The translations under genes were made by a program, and so were the position numbers. The notes below the pieces were generated by a model that ran no database searches, was not told the origin of the DNA, and saw only the letters and a program-made list of their open reading frames with translations. Below are positions 25,358 through 34,310 of a stretch of 38,609 nt of DNA, one piece after another. The stretch's first letter is position 1; each line of letters opens with the position of its first letter. Source of the stretch: Beijerinckiaceae bacterium (lineage in GTDB: Bacteria; Pseudomonadota; Alphaproteobacteria; Rhizobiales; Beijerinckiaceae); the NCBI GenBank assembly GCA_025458025.1, contig JALOTF010000017.1, positions 1-38,609 of the forward strand, given 5' to 3'.

Positions 25358-26050
25358 ATGGATCTCCGCGACCGCGTGATCGTCGCGCTCGATGTGCCGG
25401 ATGTCGCCGCGGCGAAGGCTGTGGTGGAGACGCTCGGCGATCGCGCGACCTTCTACAAGGTGGGGTATGAGCTGGCTTTCGTCGGCGGCCTTGGCTTCGC
25501 GCAGGATCTCGCGAAAAGCGGCAAGAAGGTCTTTCTCGATCTGAAGCTGCACGACATCCCCAACACCATCGAGAAGGGCGTGAGCCAGATCGCCCGCATG
25601 GGTATGACCTTCCTGACCGTGCATGCCTACCCGCAGACCTTGGCCGCTGCTGCCAAGGGTGCGGCGGGTTCACCCCTCGGCATTCTCGGCGTTTCGGTGA
25701 TGACCTCGATGGATGACGGAGACCTTGCCCGCGCAGGCTATGGCATGGGCGTGCAGGATCTCATCGCCCGGCGTGCCAAGCAGATCTACGAAGCCGGCTG
25801 CGCGGGCATTATCTGTTCGGCCACGGACATTGCCACCGTGCGCGGCGCGGCGGGTGATGGCCTCAAGGTCATTACGCCCGGCATCCGCCCCGCGGGCAGT
25901 GCCATCGGCGACCAGAAGCGCGTGATGACGCCGGGCGAAGCCATGCGCGCTGGCATCGACCACATGGTGATCGGCCGGCCCATCACGGGCGTGGCTGATC
26001 CCGCCGCGGCCATGCAGGCCATTCTCAATGAAATCCAGTCCGCTTCCTGA
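25358..26050 (+). CDS. pyrF: Orotidine 5'-phosphate decarboxylase
   Basis: PyrF converts OMP to UMP, the last step of de novo pyrimidine synthesis. The 230-residue TIM-barrel product shows IVALDVPD at the N-terminus, the catalytic Asp-Lys-Asp array in [20 protein letters not shown] and VIGRPIT at the phosphate-binding end. Length is standard. It lies three bases behind the FMN reductase gene and 12 bases before the first DUF1330 gene, so one operon is likely. Confidence 0.97.
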   Translation: MDLRDRVIVALDVPDVAAAKAVVETLGDRATFYKVGYELAFVGGLGFAQDLAKSGKKVFLDLKLHDIPNTIEKGVSQIARMGMTFLTVHAYPQTLAAAAKGAAGSPLGILGVSVMTSMDDGDLARAGYGMGVQDLIARRAKQIYEAGCAGIICSATDIATVRGAAGDGLKVITPGIRPAGSAIGDQKRVMTPGEAMRAGIDHMVIGRPITGVADPAAAMQAILNEIQSAS

Positions 26051-26062
26051 AGGAGTTCTCCG

Positions 26063-26350
26063 ATGCCCAAGGGTTATCTGATCGGTCGCGTCTCGGTGCA
26101 TGATCCCGAGGCCTACAAGGCCTATGCCGCGAAAGCCTCGGCGGCCATCACGCAATACGGCGGCAAGATCCTCGCGCGCGGTGGAAAGGCCGAGATTGTC
26201 GAGGGCGAGGGCCGCACGCGTAACGTGGTCATCGAGTTCGAGAGCTTCGAACAGGCGAAGACCTATTTCTTCTCGCCCGAATATATGGAAGCGCGGCGCA
26301 TCCGCTGGCCCGTGAGTGTCGGTGATTTCGTGATCGTGGAGGGTGTGTGA
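26063..26350 (+). CDS. DUF1330 family protein (first of tandem pair)
   Basis: The 95-residue product matches the DUF1330 family, small ferredoxin-like alpha/beta proteins related to dimeric alpha-beta barrels: GYLIGRVSVHDPEAYKAY, GKILARGGKAEIVEG, VVIEFESFEQAKTYFFSPEY. Function is unknown. The ATG has AAGGAG eight bases upstream. Its stop overlaps the start of the second copy (TGATG). The C-terminus is shorter than in the partner. Confidence 0.87.
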   Translation: MPKGYLIGRVSVHDPEAYKAYAAKASAAITQYGGKILARGGKAEIVEGEGRTRNVVIEFESFEQAKTYFFSPEYMEARRIRWPVSVGDFVIVEGV

Positions 26351-26643
26351 TGGCCAAGGCTTACTGGGTTGCCCGCGTCGATGTCTCCAACGAGGAGGCC
26401 TACGCGCGCTATCGCGAGCTGAACGCCATCGCTTTCGAGAAGTACGGCGCACAGTTCCTCGTGCGTGGCCCCGCCGGCAAGGTGGCGAAGGGGACCCCGC
26501 GCAAGCACAATGTGGTGCTGGAATTTGCGGACTACGACACCGCGCTTGCCTGCTACGAGAGCCCGGAATATCAGGCCGCGAAGGTCTATCTCGATCAGGT
26601 CGGCGAGATCGATCTCGTCATCGTTCCCGGCTACGCGCCCTGA
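26350..26643 (+). CDS. DUF1330 family protein (second of tandem pair)
   Basis: The 97-residue product is a paralogue of the preceding gene: AYWVARVDVSNEEAYARY, AQFLVRGPAGKVAKG, VVLEFADYDTALACYESPEY align position by position, with roughly one third identity by eye. The divergence suggests an old duplication, perhaps forming a heterodimer, since the family is dimeric. Translation is coupled to the first copy by a one-base overlap. dapB follows nine bases downstream. Confidence 0.87.
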   Translation: MAKAYWVARVDVSNEEAYARYRELNAIAFEKYGAQFLVRGPAGKVAKGTPRKHNVVLEFADYDTALACYESPEYQAAKVYLDQVGEIDLVIVPGYAP

Positions 26644-26652
26644 GGCATCACC

Positions 26653-27495
26653 ATGGCTCAAAACCCTCCCGCGCCTTCGCATGAGCCCATGCGCCTCGTG
26701 GTGGTTGGCGCGGCCGGCCGCATGGGCAAGAGCCTCATCAAGGCCATCCATGATACCCCCGGCGTGGTGCTGCACGCGGCGATCGAGCGAGAAGGTTCGC
26801 CCTTGCTGGGGCAGGATTCGGGCGTGGTCGCCGGCCTCCTGCCCAATGGCGTGCCGATCACCGAGGATGCGCTGACCGCCTTTGTGAAGGCGGCAGGGGT
26901 GCTGGATTTCACCACCCCTGCCGCCACCGTGCATTTCGCGGGCCTCGCGGCGCAGGCGCGGCTGGTGCATGTGGTGGGCACCACGGGATTGGCGGAAGCG
27001 GATTTCGTGAAGCTGAAGGCGGCCGCGCGCCATTCGGTCCTCATCCAGTCCGGCAATTTCAGCCTCGGCGTGAACATGCTCGCGGCCCTCGTGAAGCAGG
27101 CCGCGAAGGCGCTGCAAACCGGCTGGGATATCGAGATCATCGAAATGCATCACCGCATGAAGGTGGATGCGCCTTCGGGCACCGCACTCCTGCTCGGTGA
27201 GGCGGCCGCGAAGGGGCGGGGTGTCTCGCTCGCAAATTCAAGCGTGCGGGCACGGGATGGCCATACCGGCGCGCGTGTAGATGGCACGATCGGCTTTCAG
27301 GCTCTGCGCGGCGGCACGGTGGTGGGCGACCATACGGTGATCCTCGCCGGCAATGGCGAGCGCATCGAATTGCGCCATATCGCCGAGGATCGCGGGCTCT
27401 TCGCGCAAGGCGCGGTGAAGGCCGCGCTCTGGGGCTGGGCGCATGGGCGCTCCGGCTTCTATTCCATGAATGATGTTCTTGGCATCGAGGCCTGA
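26653..27495 (+). CDS. dapB: 4-hydroxy-tetrahydrodipicolinate reductase
   Basis: DapB performs the NAD(P)H-dependent second committed step of the lysine/diaminopimelate pathway. The 280-residue product has the dinucleotide loop [13 protein letters not shown], the cofactor-binding [10 protein letters not shown], and the catalytic motif [20 protein letters not shown]. The first 12 residues ([12 protein letters not shown]) are a variable tail. Length is normal. It is followed one base later by a small membrane-protein gene. Confidence 0.96.
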   Translation: MAQNPPAPSHEPMRLVVVGAAGRMGKSLIKAIHDTPGVVLHAAIEREGSPLLGQDSGVVAGLLPNGVPITEDALTAFVKAAGVLDFTTPAATVHFAGLAAQARLVHVVGTTGLAEADFVKLKAAARHSVLIQSGNFSLGVNMLAALVKQAAKALQTGWDIEIIEMHHRMKVDAPSGTALLLGEAAAKGRGVSLANSSVRARDGHTGARVDGTIGFQALRGGTVVGDHTVILAGNGERIELRHIAEDRGLFAQGAVKAALWGWAHGRSGFYSMNDVLGIEA

Positions 27496-27496
27496 C

Positions 27497-27673
27497 ATGA
27501 ACCCCATCGTCCGCGACTATCTGATCTATGCGACGGCGGTGCTGGTTGGCTTCGGCTGCTATCTCGCGCTGGATCGCTTCTTCGGCATCGATTTCGCTTT
27601 CGCAATTCTTGGCGGTTTTGTTGGCATTCACATCGCGTTGCTGGCCATCCGCCGCCTCTTTCCTCCCAAATAA
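27497..27673 (+). CDS. 58-residue two-helix membrane protein
   Basis: I do not recognise this protein. It has a short polar N-terminus (MNPIVRDY), two hydrophobic segments (about residues 8-27 and 33-53) and a basic end (RRLFPPK). It starts one base after the dapB stop, so translation is probably coupled, and gpmA starts 21 bases after its end. Codon use and position support a real gene; function is unknown. Confidence 0.68.
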   Translation: MNPIVRDYLIYATAVLVGFGCYLALDRFFGIDFAFAILGGFVGIHIALLAIRRLFPPK

Positions 27674-27694
27674 GCCGCACAAGGATAGCCGATC

Positions 27695-28315
27695 ATGGAT
27701 CGCCTGCTCGTGCTCTGCCGCCATGGCCAGAGCGACTGGAACCTCAAGAACCTCTTCACCGGCTGGAAAGACCCCGACCTGACCGAGAAAGGTGTGGGCG
27801 AGGCCAAGGCCGCGGGACAGCGCCTGAAGGCCAAGGGCGTGGGCTTCGATATCGCGTTCACATCCGATCTCACCCGCGCGCAGCATACCTGCCGCCTCGT
27901 GCTCGCCGAACTCGGCCAGCCTGGTCTCGAGACTATCCGCGATCTCGCGCTGAACGAGCGCGATTACGGCGAGCTCTCCGGCCTCAACAAGGATGATGCG
28001 CGCGCGAAATGGGGCGAGGAGCAGGTGCTCATCTGGCGCCGCTCCTATGATGTGCCCCCGCCGGGCGGCGAGAGCCTGAAGGATACCGCCGCGCGCGTGC
28101 TGCCCTATTACATCCACCGCATCCTGCCGCAGGTCATGGCCGGCAAGCGTACGCTGGTTGCCGCGCATGGCAATTCCCTGCGTGCGCTCATCATGGCGAT
28201 GGAGGGCCTGACGCCCGATCAGATCCTCGCGCGCGAACTCGATACGGGCGTGCCGCTGGTCTATCGCCTCAACGCCGATACGACGATTGCCAGCCTAGAT
28301 GTGCTGAAGGGCTGA
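27695..28315 (+). CDS. gpmA: 2,3-bisphosphoglycerate-dependent phosphoglycerate mutase
   Basis: GpmA interconverts 3- and 2-phosphoglycerate in glycolysis and gluconeogenesis. The 206-residue product has the phospho-acceptor motif [10 protein letters not shown] (His10), [38 protein letters not shown] and [12 protein letters not shown] with the second catalytic His. It is shorter than the E. coli enzyme (250), as usual in alphaproteobacteria. It is the last gene of the plus-strand run and ends at a clear terminator. Confidence 0.95.
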   Translation: MDRLLVLCRHGQSDWNLKNLFTGWKDPDLTEKGVGEAKAAGQRLKAKGVGFDIAFTSDLTRAQHTCRLVLAELGQPGLETIRDLALNERDYGELSGLNKDDARAKWGEEQVLIWRRSYDVPPPGGESLKDTAARVLPYYIHRILPQVMAGKRTLVAAHGNSLRALIMAMEGLTPDQILARELDTGVPLVYRLNADTTIASLDVLKG

Positions 28316-28341
28316 GCGCATCAGCGACAGCCGGATAGGCA

Positions 28342-28366
28342 AAAGGCGGGCTTTCGGCCCGCCTTT
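28342..28366. terminator. Bidirectional intrinsic terminator between gpmA and grpE
   Basis: AAAGGCGGGC (28342-28351) and GCCCGCCTTT (28357-28366) form a 10-bp stem with the loop TTTCG. T-rich sequence follows on both strands, so it can end gpmA transcription from the left and grpE transcription from the right. Confidence 0.87.
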
Positions 28367-28387
28367 CTCGTTTCGAGCGATGCTGGC

Positions 28388-29050
28388 TTACGCCCGTTTG
28401 TCGAATTTCGGCCGGGCCGGCTCCTGCCCGCCACTGGCGCGAGGCGCTTCGCCCTGCGTGGCACCGGCTGCTTTCTCGGCGTCCGTCTCGGTCGCCGGGC
28501 GGGCCGGGCCGCCCTTGGAGACGCCGACCATGGCGGGGCGCAACACGCGCTCGCCGATCATGTAGCCGACCTGCACCACCTGCATCACCGTGCCGTTGGG
28601 CACGGATTCATCCGGGATCTCGAACATCGCCTGATCGCGATGCGGATCGAAGCGCTCTCCCACCGGCTCGCGGCGCTTCACGCCATGCTTTTCCAGCGCC
28701 TTGAGCAATTCACGCTCGGTCAGCGCCACGCCATCAAGCAGCGGCTGAACCGCCTTGGCGATGGCCTCGTGCTCGGCATTGCCTTCCTCATGCTTTGGCG
28801 CGCTCTCGATGGCGCGACGGAGATTGTCGGCGCTGCCGATCATGTCGGAGGCAAATTTGGTGATCGAGAAGGCGCGCGTATCCTGGATTTCCCGCTCGGT
28901 GCGCCGGCGCAGGTTTTCCATCTCGGCCAAAGCGCGCAGGAGGCGATCCTTCAGATCGGAGTTTTCGCGCTCGAGCGCGGCAAGGCGCTCGCTTTCCGCC
29001 TTGGCCGCTTCGGGCGCGGGCGTGGCGTCACGGTTTTCCTCAGCACTCAT
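28388..29050 (-). CDS. grpE: Nucleotide exchange factor GrpE
   Basis: GrpE releases ADP from DnaK. The 220-residue product has a charged N-terminus, the coiled-coil segment ALERENSDLKDRLLRALAEM, NLRRRTEREI and the beta domain ending GERVLRPAMVGVSKG, all normal for the family. A disordered Pro/Ala/Gly tail follows. In many alphaproteobacteria grpE sits directly behind hrcA; here it lies 66 bases behind glnD and 9 kb from hrcA. A weak promoter candidate (TTGATT, 17 bases, GATATC on the minus strand) spans the end of glnD. Confidence 0.95.
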   Translation of the reverse strand: MSAEENRDATPAPEAAKAESERLAALERENSDLKDRLLRALAEMENLRRRTEREIQDTRAFSITKFASDMIGSADNLRRAIESAPKHEEGNAEHEAIAKAVQPLLDGVALTERELLKALEKHGVKRREPVGERFDPHRDQAMFEIPDESVPNGTVMQVVQVGYMIGERVLRPAMVGVSKGGPARPATETDAEKAAGATQGEAPRASGGQEPARPKFDKRA

Positions 29051-29116
29051 CGTGTCATCCGTCCCTGGAAAGTTTCAATCGCGATGCACGCGATATCGAG
29101 GTTCGAAGCCCCAAAA

Positions 29117-31870
29117 TCAAGCCGCATCCGCGCCGGATTTCGCAGCTGTGCCCACATGACCGGGCCGCGCGAGCACCGCGAGCAGCTCTTTCTTCAATCG
29201 CGCCTGCCTTGGCGGCTGGATCAGCTTCCCGCCCGTGAGGTCGGTGACGTAGAACACGTCCACCGCCTTCTCGCCATAGGTGACAATGCGCGCGGAATTG
29301 ATGTTGAGGTTCTGCTTGCCGATTTCGGTCGTCAGCGCGTAGAGCAGGCCCGGCCGGTCGAGGCCGGTCACCTCCACCACGGTGGATTTCGCGGAAAGCT
29401 CGTTGTCGATCACCACTTCTGGCGCCACCGTGAAGGCCTCCGAAACCGGTGCCTGCGCCGAGCGCGAGGCCACGATTTCCGGCAGCTTCACCTCGCCCTT
29501 GAGGGTCGCGATGATGTGGCGGGCCACGCGATCCGCGCGGCGCATCTCGTCGGCATCCTGCGTGAATGCGCGCGAGATGGTGATGGTATCGAGCGCGAAA
29601 CCGTCATTCGTGGTGAAGATCTGCGCTTCCACGATATTGGCACCCGCCGCCGCGCAGGCGCCGGTGACGATGGAGAGCAGGCGGGGATGGTCGATGGCGA
29701 GCACCACGAGCTCGGTCACGCCCCGGAAGCCATCGGTTGTGAAATCGACCTGGAAATGGTCGCCAGATTTCATGCCCTTTTCCACAAGCCGCGCATGGCG
29801 GATCTGGTTCTGGAGATCGACCTTGATCCAGTAGGCGGGGTTGTGGCGGCGCGCATAGGCCTTGAACTGCGCTTCCGACCAATCCGGCAGGCCCTTGCCC
29901 AGTTCGGCGATGGCCGCCTCGATGCGTGCCGAACGTTCCACGCCGCCGAGATCGCCGGTGATCACCATCTCCGTCTCGCGGTAGAGCGCCCGCAGGAGCT
30001 GGCCCTTCCAGCCATTCCAGACACCGGGCCCCACGCCGCGAATGTCGCAGACCGTAAGGATCAGCAGCAGGCGCAGGCGCTCCAGCGTCTGCACCGTGCC
30101 GATAAAGCTCTGGATGGTGCGGGTATCGGAAATATCGCGGCTCTGCGCGGTCTGGGACATCACGAGATGGTTCTCGACGAGCCAGGCCACGAGTTCGGTT
30201 TCCTGCGCGGAGAGTCCGAGGCGCGGGCAGAGCGAGCGGGCAATGCGCGCACCCACGAATTCATGCGCCTCGCGCCGGCCCTTGCCGATATCGTGCAGGA
30301 ACAGCGCGACATAAAGCGCGCGGCGATGCGTGATGTTCGGCATCAGGTTGTGCGAGAGCGGGTGATCCTCGCCGAGTTCGCCGGAATCGAGCTTCGCCAG
30401 CAGGCCGATGCAGCGGAGCGTATGCTCATCCACCGTGTAATGGTGATACATCGAGAACTGCATCATCGCACTGATGCGCTGGAATTCCGGGATGAAGCGG
30501 CCGAGCACGCCCGTCTCATGCATCAGCCGCAACACGGCCTCCGGGTTGTTGCGCGAGGTCAGGATTTCCAGAAAGAGACGGTTTGCTTCCGGGCTGGAGC
30601 GGACGCTCTCGGTGATCAGCCTGAGGTTCAGCGTCACCGCGCGCGAGGTCGCGGGGTGCAGGGTCAGCCGGTGCTGGTCGGCCAGCCAGAACAATCGGAT
30701 AAGGTTCACCGGGTCCTGCGCGAAGATATCCGGCGCATCGATCGCGAGGCGATTGTTCTCCACGCGGAAACCCGCCGCGCCGGCCAGCGCCCGCGAGCGC
30801 CGGCGGAAGCGTCCCATGAAGCGATCGAGCATCGCGCGCGGCTTTTTCTCGCGCAGTTCGAGATCGGCGCAGAGGATGGCGGAGAGATCGCCCACTTCCT
30901 TCGCGACCAGAAAGTAATGCTTCATGAAGCGCTCGACCGCGCTGAGGGTGTCGCGGCCATGGTAGCCCATGCGTTGGGCCACAAGGCGCTGCATGTCGAA
31001 GGTCAGGCGCTCCTCCGGGCGTTTCGCCACGAAATGCATGTGGCAGCGGACGCGCCAGAGAAATTCCTCGCAGCGCTCGAAGAGGCGCATTTCGCGCCGC
31101 GTGAACACGCCGGCTTCCACGAGGCCTTCCAGGGTTTTCACGCGGTAGACGAACTTCGCGATCCAGAAGAGGGTTTGCAGATCACGCTGGCCGCCCTTGC
31201 CCTCTTTCACGTTCGGCTCAACGAGGTAGCGCGAAAGGCCGACGCGGGCGATGCGCTCGTCACGCTCGGCGAGCTTGGCATGGGCGAATTCCGCTGCACG
31301 CCCCGCCACGACCTCCTTGTCGAAGCGCGTCTCGAACTCACGGAAAATGCGATCCTCGCCCGCAATGCGGCGCGATTCCAGCAGCGCCGTGCGGATCGTG
31401 AGATCCTCGCGCCCCGTGCGGATGCATTCATCGATTGTGCGGGTGGAATGCCCCACCTTCAGCCCAAGATCCCAAAGCACGTAGAGCATCGCCTCGGCGA
31501 CGCTTTCGGCCCAGGAGGTCGAGACCGGCAGCAGGAACAGGATGTCCGTATCCGATCCCGGCGCGAGCGTGCCACGCCCGTAGCCGCCCACGGCCACCAC
31601 CGCGATATGCTCGCCGGACGACGGGTTCGCATTCGGGTAGAGCCGTGTGGTCACGAAATCATAGAGCGACGCGATCACCCGGTCCTGCGCCACGCAGAGG
31701 GCGGTGGCGCAGGCGCGTCCGCCTGTTGCTGTCAGCAGCAATTCGGCGCGCTGGCGGGCATCTCCCAGGTAGTTCCGGGCTTCGGCGAGAAAGGCCAGAC
31801 GCGCGCTGTCACTATCCGGCGCGGCGTTCACGCGATCCAGCGGGAAGGGAGGAATCGCGATCTCGGGCAT
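29117..31870 (-). CDS. glnD: [Protein-PII] uridylyltransferase / uridylyl-removing enzyme
   Basis: GlnD senses glutamine and modifies PII proteins, controlling nitrogen assimilation. The 917-residue product has the nucleotidyltransferase motif VGGYGRGTLAPGSDTDILFL, the HD hydrolase domain with LFLHDIGKGR and LVENHLVMS, and two C-terminal ACT domains (VVLAIDHPRLLSIVTGA; VTGLDRPGLLYALTTEI). The ATG at 31870 is chosen: it lies four bases after the gshB stop and has GGAG nine bases upstream. An ATG at 31906 would overlap gshB. Near relatives often have it beside mutS, which is not so here. Confidence 0.96.
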   Translation of the reverse strand: MPEIAIPPFPLDRVNAAPDSDSARLAFLAEARNYLGDARQRAELLLTATGGRACATALCVAQDRVIASLYDFVTTRLYPNANPSSGEHIAVVAVGGYGRGTLAPGSDTDILFLLPVSTSWAESVAEAMLYVLWDLGLKVGHSTRTIDECIRTGREDLTIRTALLESRRIAGEDRIFREFETRFDKEVVAGRAAEFAHAKLAERDERIARVGLSRYLVEPNVKEGKGGQRDLQTLFWIAKFVYRVKTLEGLVEAGVFTRREMRLFERCEEFLWRVRCHMHFVAKRPEERLTFDMQRLVAQRMGYHGRDTLSAVERFMKHYFLVAKEVGDLSAILCADLELREKKPRAMLDRFMGRFRRRSRALAGAAGFRVENNRLAIDAPDIFAQDPVNLIRLFWLADQHRLTLHPATSRAVTLNLRLITESVRSSPEANRLFLEILTSRNNPEAVLRLMHETGVLGRFIPEFQRISAMMQFSMYHHYTVDEHTLRCIGLLAKLDSGELGEDHPLSHNLMPNITHRRALYVALFLHDIGKGRREAHEFVGARIARSLCPRLGLSAQETELVAWLVENHLVMSQTAQSRDISDTRTIQSFIGTVQTLERLRLLLILTVCDIRGVGPGVWNGWKGQLLRALYRETEMVITGDLGGVERSARIEAAIAELGKGLPDWSEAQFKAYARRHNPAYWIKVDLQNQIRHARLVEKGMKSGDHFQVDFTTDGFRGVTELVVLAIDHPRLLSIVTGACAAAGANIVEAQIFTTNDGFALDTITISRAFTQDADEMRRADRVARHIIATLKGEVKLPEIVASRSAQAPVSEAFTVAPEVVIDNELSAKSTVVEVTGLDRPGLLYALTTEIGKQNLNINSARIVTYGEKAVDVFYVTDLTGGKLIQPPRQARLKKELLAVLARPGHVGTAAKSGADAA

Positions 31871-31874
31871 GGGC

Positions 31875-32822
31875 TCAGCTCCGGCCCCGGCGATGCTCGA
31901 TCGCATCCCAGATATCGACCGCGAGATCTGGCCCGCCGAGGCGCTTGATGCCCCGCAGGCCGGTCGGCGATGTCACGTTGATTTCGGTGAGGTTGCCGTC
32001 GATCACGTCGATGCCCACGAAAATCAGCCCGCGCTCCTTCAGTACAGGGCCAATTCGCGCGCAGATTTCCTGCTCGCGCGGGGTGAGATCGGTGGCCTGC
32101 CCCGCGCCGCCGCGCACGAGATTGGCGCGAATGTCGCCCGCTGCCGGCACACGGTTGAGCGCGCCCTTCGCCACGCCATCCACCAGGATGATGCGCTTGT
32201 CGCCGGCTTTCACGGCGGGCAGGAATTTCTGGATCATCCATGGCTCGCGGCTCAGACCCTTGAAGAGGTCGAAGAAGCCGTTGAAGTTCTCGTCCTCGCG
32301 ACCGACCTTGAACACGCCCGCGCCGCCATTGCCGTAGAGCGGCTTCATCACGAGGTCGCCATGCTCAACGCGGAAGGCCTCGATTTCCTGCCGGTCACGG
32401 CTCACGAGAGTGGGCGGCATGAGATCGGGGAATTCGTTGACAAGGATCTTTTCCGGCGCGTTGCGCACGGAGGTGGGGTCATTCACCACCAGGGTCTTCG
32501 GGTGGATGCGGTCGAGCAGATGCGTCGCCGTCGTGTAGTTCATGTCGAAGGGTGGGTCCTGCCGCATCAGCACGACATCGAAGGTGCCGAGATCGACCCG
32601 CGTTTCTGCGCCGAGATCGGCATGGTTGCCCTTTTCGTCGCGCACCCGCACCGGCCGCACGCGCGCCGTGAGGTGATTGTCCTTCAGCGACATGTGATCC
32701 GGGCCGTAGACCACCATCTCATGCCCGCGCGCTTCCGCCTCGAGCATCAGGGCGAAGGTGGAATCGCCGGTGATGTTGATCTTCTCGATGGGGTCCATCT
32801 GGACCGCGACGCGCAATGTCAT
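31875..32822 (-). CDS. gshB: Glutathione synthetase
   Basis: GshB joins glycine to gamma-glutamylcysteine with ATP. The 315-residue ATP-grasp protein shows [21 protein letters not shown] at the start, [31 protein letters not shown] (ATP-binding loop) and the C-terminal [19 protein letters not shown]. Length is standard. The ATG at 32822 has GGAAGG eight bases upstream. An ATG at 32843 overlaps the yraN stop (TGATG) and would add seven residues, so it is also possible. Confidence 0.96.
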   Translation of the reverse strand: MTLRVAVQMDPIEKINITGDSTFALMLEAEARGHEMVVYGPDHMSLKDNHLTARVRPVRVRDEKGNHADLGAETRVDLGTFDVVLMRQDPPFDMNYTTATHLLDRIHPKTLVVNDPTSVRNAPEKILVNEFPDLMPPTLVSRDRQEIEAFRVEHGDLVMKPLYGNGGAGVFKVGREDENFNGFFDLFKGLSREPWMIQKFLPAVKAGDKRIILVDGVAKGALNRVPAAGDIRANLVRGGAGQATDLTPREQEICARIGPVLKERGLIFVGIDVIDGNLTEINVTSPTGLRGIKRLGGPDLAVDIWDAIEHRRGRS

Positions 32823-32842
32823 GGGAAGTGCCTTCCGGCCCA

Positions 32843-33202
32843 TCAATCCAGGGCCAATTCGCCGATGCCCTTGATATGGCGAGGAAGCGCGCCCGGCGCA
32901 ATGAGGATCGCATCGCAGCGGATCGTTTCAGGCAGGGCGGGCATGCGTGCGAGGAAAGCTCGCGCGCCGCGTCCGATCCGCGCGAGCTTCTGCGGGGTGA
33001 GGGTGATGAGCGCCTCGTCGAGCGTGGGGCGCGCCTTCACCTCGACGAAGACAAGCGTTCCGCCGCGCTTCGCCACGAGGTCGATTTCCGCCCCGGCCGC
33101 GAGGTATCGCCGCGCGAGAATGCGATAGCCCTTGAGGCGCAGCAGGATTTCCGCCCAGAATTCGGCATCTAGCCCAAAAAGATAGGCCGCGCGCCGGTCC
33201 AT
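32843..33202 (-). CDS. yraN: UPF0102 (YraN) nuclease-fold protein
   Basis: The 119-residue product has the restriction-endonuclease-like core of UPF0102: [25 protein letters not shown], then [22 protein letters not shown] with the Asp and Glu-X-Lys metal-site pattern. Its cellular role is unknown, although the fold suggests a DNA-processing function. It lies between rsmI (4 bases) and gshB, a conserved order in alphaproteobacteria. Confidence 0.9.
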   Translation of the reverse strand: MDRRAAYLFGLDAEFWAEILLRLKGYRILARRYLAAGAEIDLVAKRGGTLVFVEVKARPTLDEALITLTPQKLARIGRGARAFLARMPALPETIRCDAILIAPGALPRHIKGIGELALD

Positions 33203-33206
33203 GCGG

Positions 33207-34085
33207 CTAGTCCTTCTCGGAGAGTCGCAAAGCGCGGGCATAAACCTCGCGGCGCTTCAGCCCCAATTCGCCCGCGACGATCTCCACGGCATCGCGCTGG
33301 GAATGCTTTTCGAGCGCCGCTTTGAGCGCTGCGTCAATGCGGTCCTCGCCGGGCGGCCCTTCGGCCTCTGGCGGGCCAATTACCAGCACAATTTCCCCCT
33401 TGGGCGGGCCTTCGCTGGCCAAAGCCGCCGCGAGATCGGGCAGGGTGCCCCGCCGCACGGTTTCGAATTTCTTGGTGAGTTCGCGCGCCAAAGCCGCCTC
33501 GCGATTGCCGAGCAGGCTCGAGAGATCGGCCATGGTTTCCGCCACGCGATGCGGCGCCTCGAACAGAACAAGCGTGCCGGGGATACCGGATATCTCCTGA
33601 ATGCGCCGGCGACGCTCCCCCGCCTTCGCTGGCAGGAACCCTTCGAAAAAGAAGCGCTCGGCCGGCAAACCCGCCAGCACAAGTGCTGTCAGCACGGCGG
33701 AGGCACCCGGTTCGGTCGTCACCGGCAGACCTTCGGCCAGCGCGGCGCGCGCGAGTCTGTGGCCGGGATCGGAGATCATCGGCGTACCGGCATCGCTCAC
33801 GAGTGCCAGCGTCTCGCCGGCCTTGAGGCGTGCGAGAAGCCCCGCCTCTTCCCGCGCGGCATTGTGCTCGTGATAGGCGTGGAGATGCGTCGCGATGCCG
33901 AAATGCGTGAGCAAAACCTTGGTGACGCGCGTATCCTCTGCGAGGATGAGATCGGCCCGCGCCAGTGTATCCAGCGCCCGGATCGTGATGTCGCGCAGGT
34001 TGCCGATGGGGGTTGCGACGAGATGCAGGCCCGGCTCCACCGGCCCGGCTTCGAAGCGTTCGCCGCGAATGAGATAATGCGCCAT
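33207..34085 (-). CDS. rsmI: 16S rRNA (cytidine1402-2'-O)-methyltransferase
   Basis: RsmI adds the 2'-O-methyl group to C1402 in the ribosomal P site. The 292-residue product has the tetrapyrrole-methylase-type fold: LVATPIGNLRDIT, AEDTRVTKVLLTHF, ALVSDAGTPMISDPG, GLPAERFFFEGFLP and the SAM-related segment LFEAPHRVAETM. Length is standard. It is the first gene of the rsmI-yraN-gshB-glnD run and divergent from the LppC gene, with 225 bases between. Confidence 0.95.
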   Translation of the reverse strand: MAHYLIRGERFEAGPVEPGLHLVATPIGNLRDITIRALDTLARADLILAEDTRVTKVLLTHFGIATHLHAYHEHNAAREEAGLLARLKAGETLALVSDAGTPMISDPGHRLARAALAEGLPVTTEPGASAVLTALVLAGLPAERFFFEGFLPAKAGERRRRIQEISGIPGTLVLFEAPHRVAETMADLSSLLGNREAALARELTKKFETVRRGTLPDLAAALASEGPPKGEIVLVIGPPEAEGPPGEDRIDAALKAALEKHSQRDAVEIVAGELGLKRREVYARALRLSEKD

Positions 34086-34310
34086 GGGCCGCCCTTGTTC
34101 GCTTCACCCATCGCATGCACGCCTGTGGCGGCCAAGCACCGGATGCAGGTTTTGCGCATTTGTGACTTTGTGGGCCTTGCGCCAGACACAGTTAACGCTT
34201 CTTTGTCAGGGTTGAGGAGATAGAGATTGTTTCGAGAGGCTCGTGTGTTGAGCCACCCATGGCAAGAACTTGCTGTGCTCTGGGGCAGGATCGAAGAAGG
34301 AGGCGGAAGT

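Noticed and set aside
28640-31948. Very long open frame (over 1,000 codons) on the plus strand opposite glnD and grpE
   Set aside because: It is antisense to glnD, gshB and grpE, whose domain motifs are clear. Long shadow frames are expected in GC-rich coding DNA. It has no recognisable domains and a His/Arg-rich composition.
34087-34133. GGCCGCC / GGCGGCC inverted repeat between rsmI and the LppC gene
   Set aside because: Seven-base GC-only arms 33 bases apart are expected by chance in such GC-rich DNA.
34176-34204. RpoH-like match CTTG-N18-CTTCTTT upstream of the LppC gene
   Set aside because: The A at the fourth position of the -10 element is replaced by C, which is likely critical, and the gene is not a known heat-shock gene.
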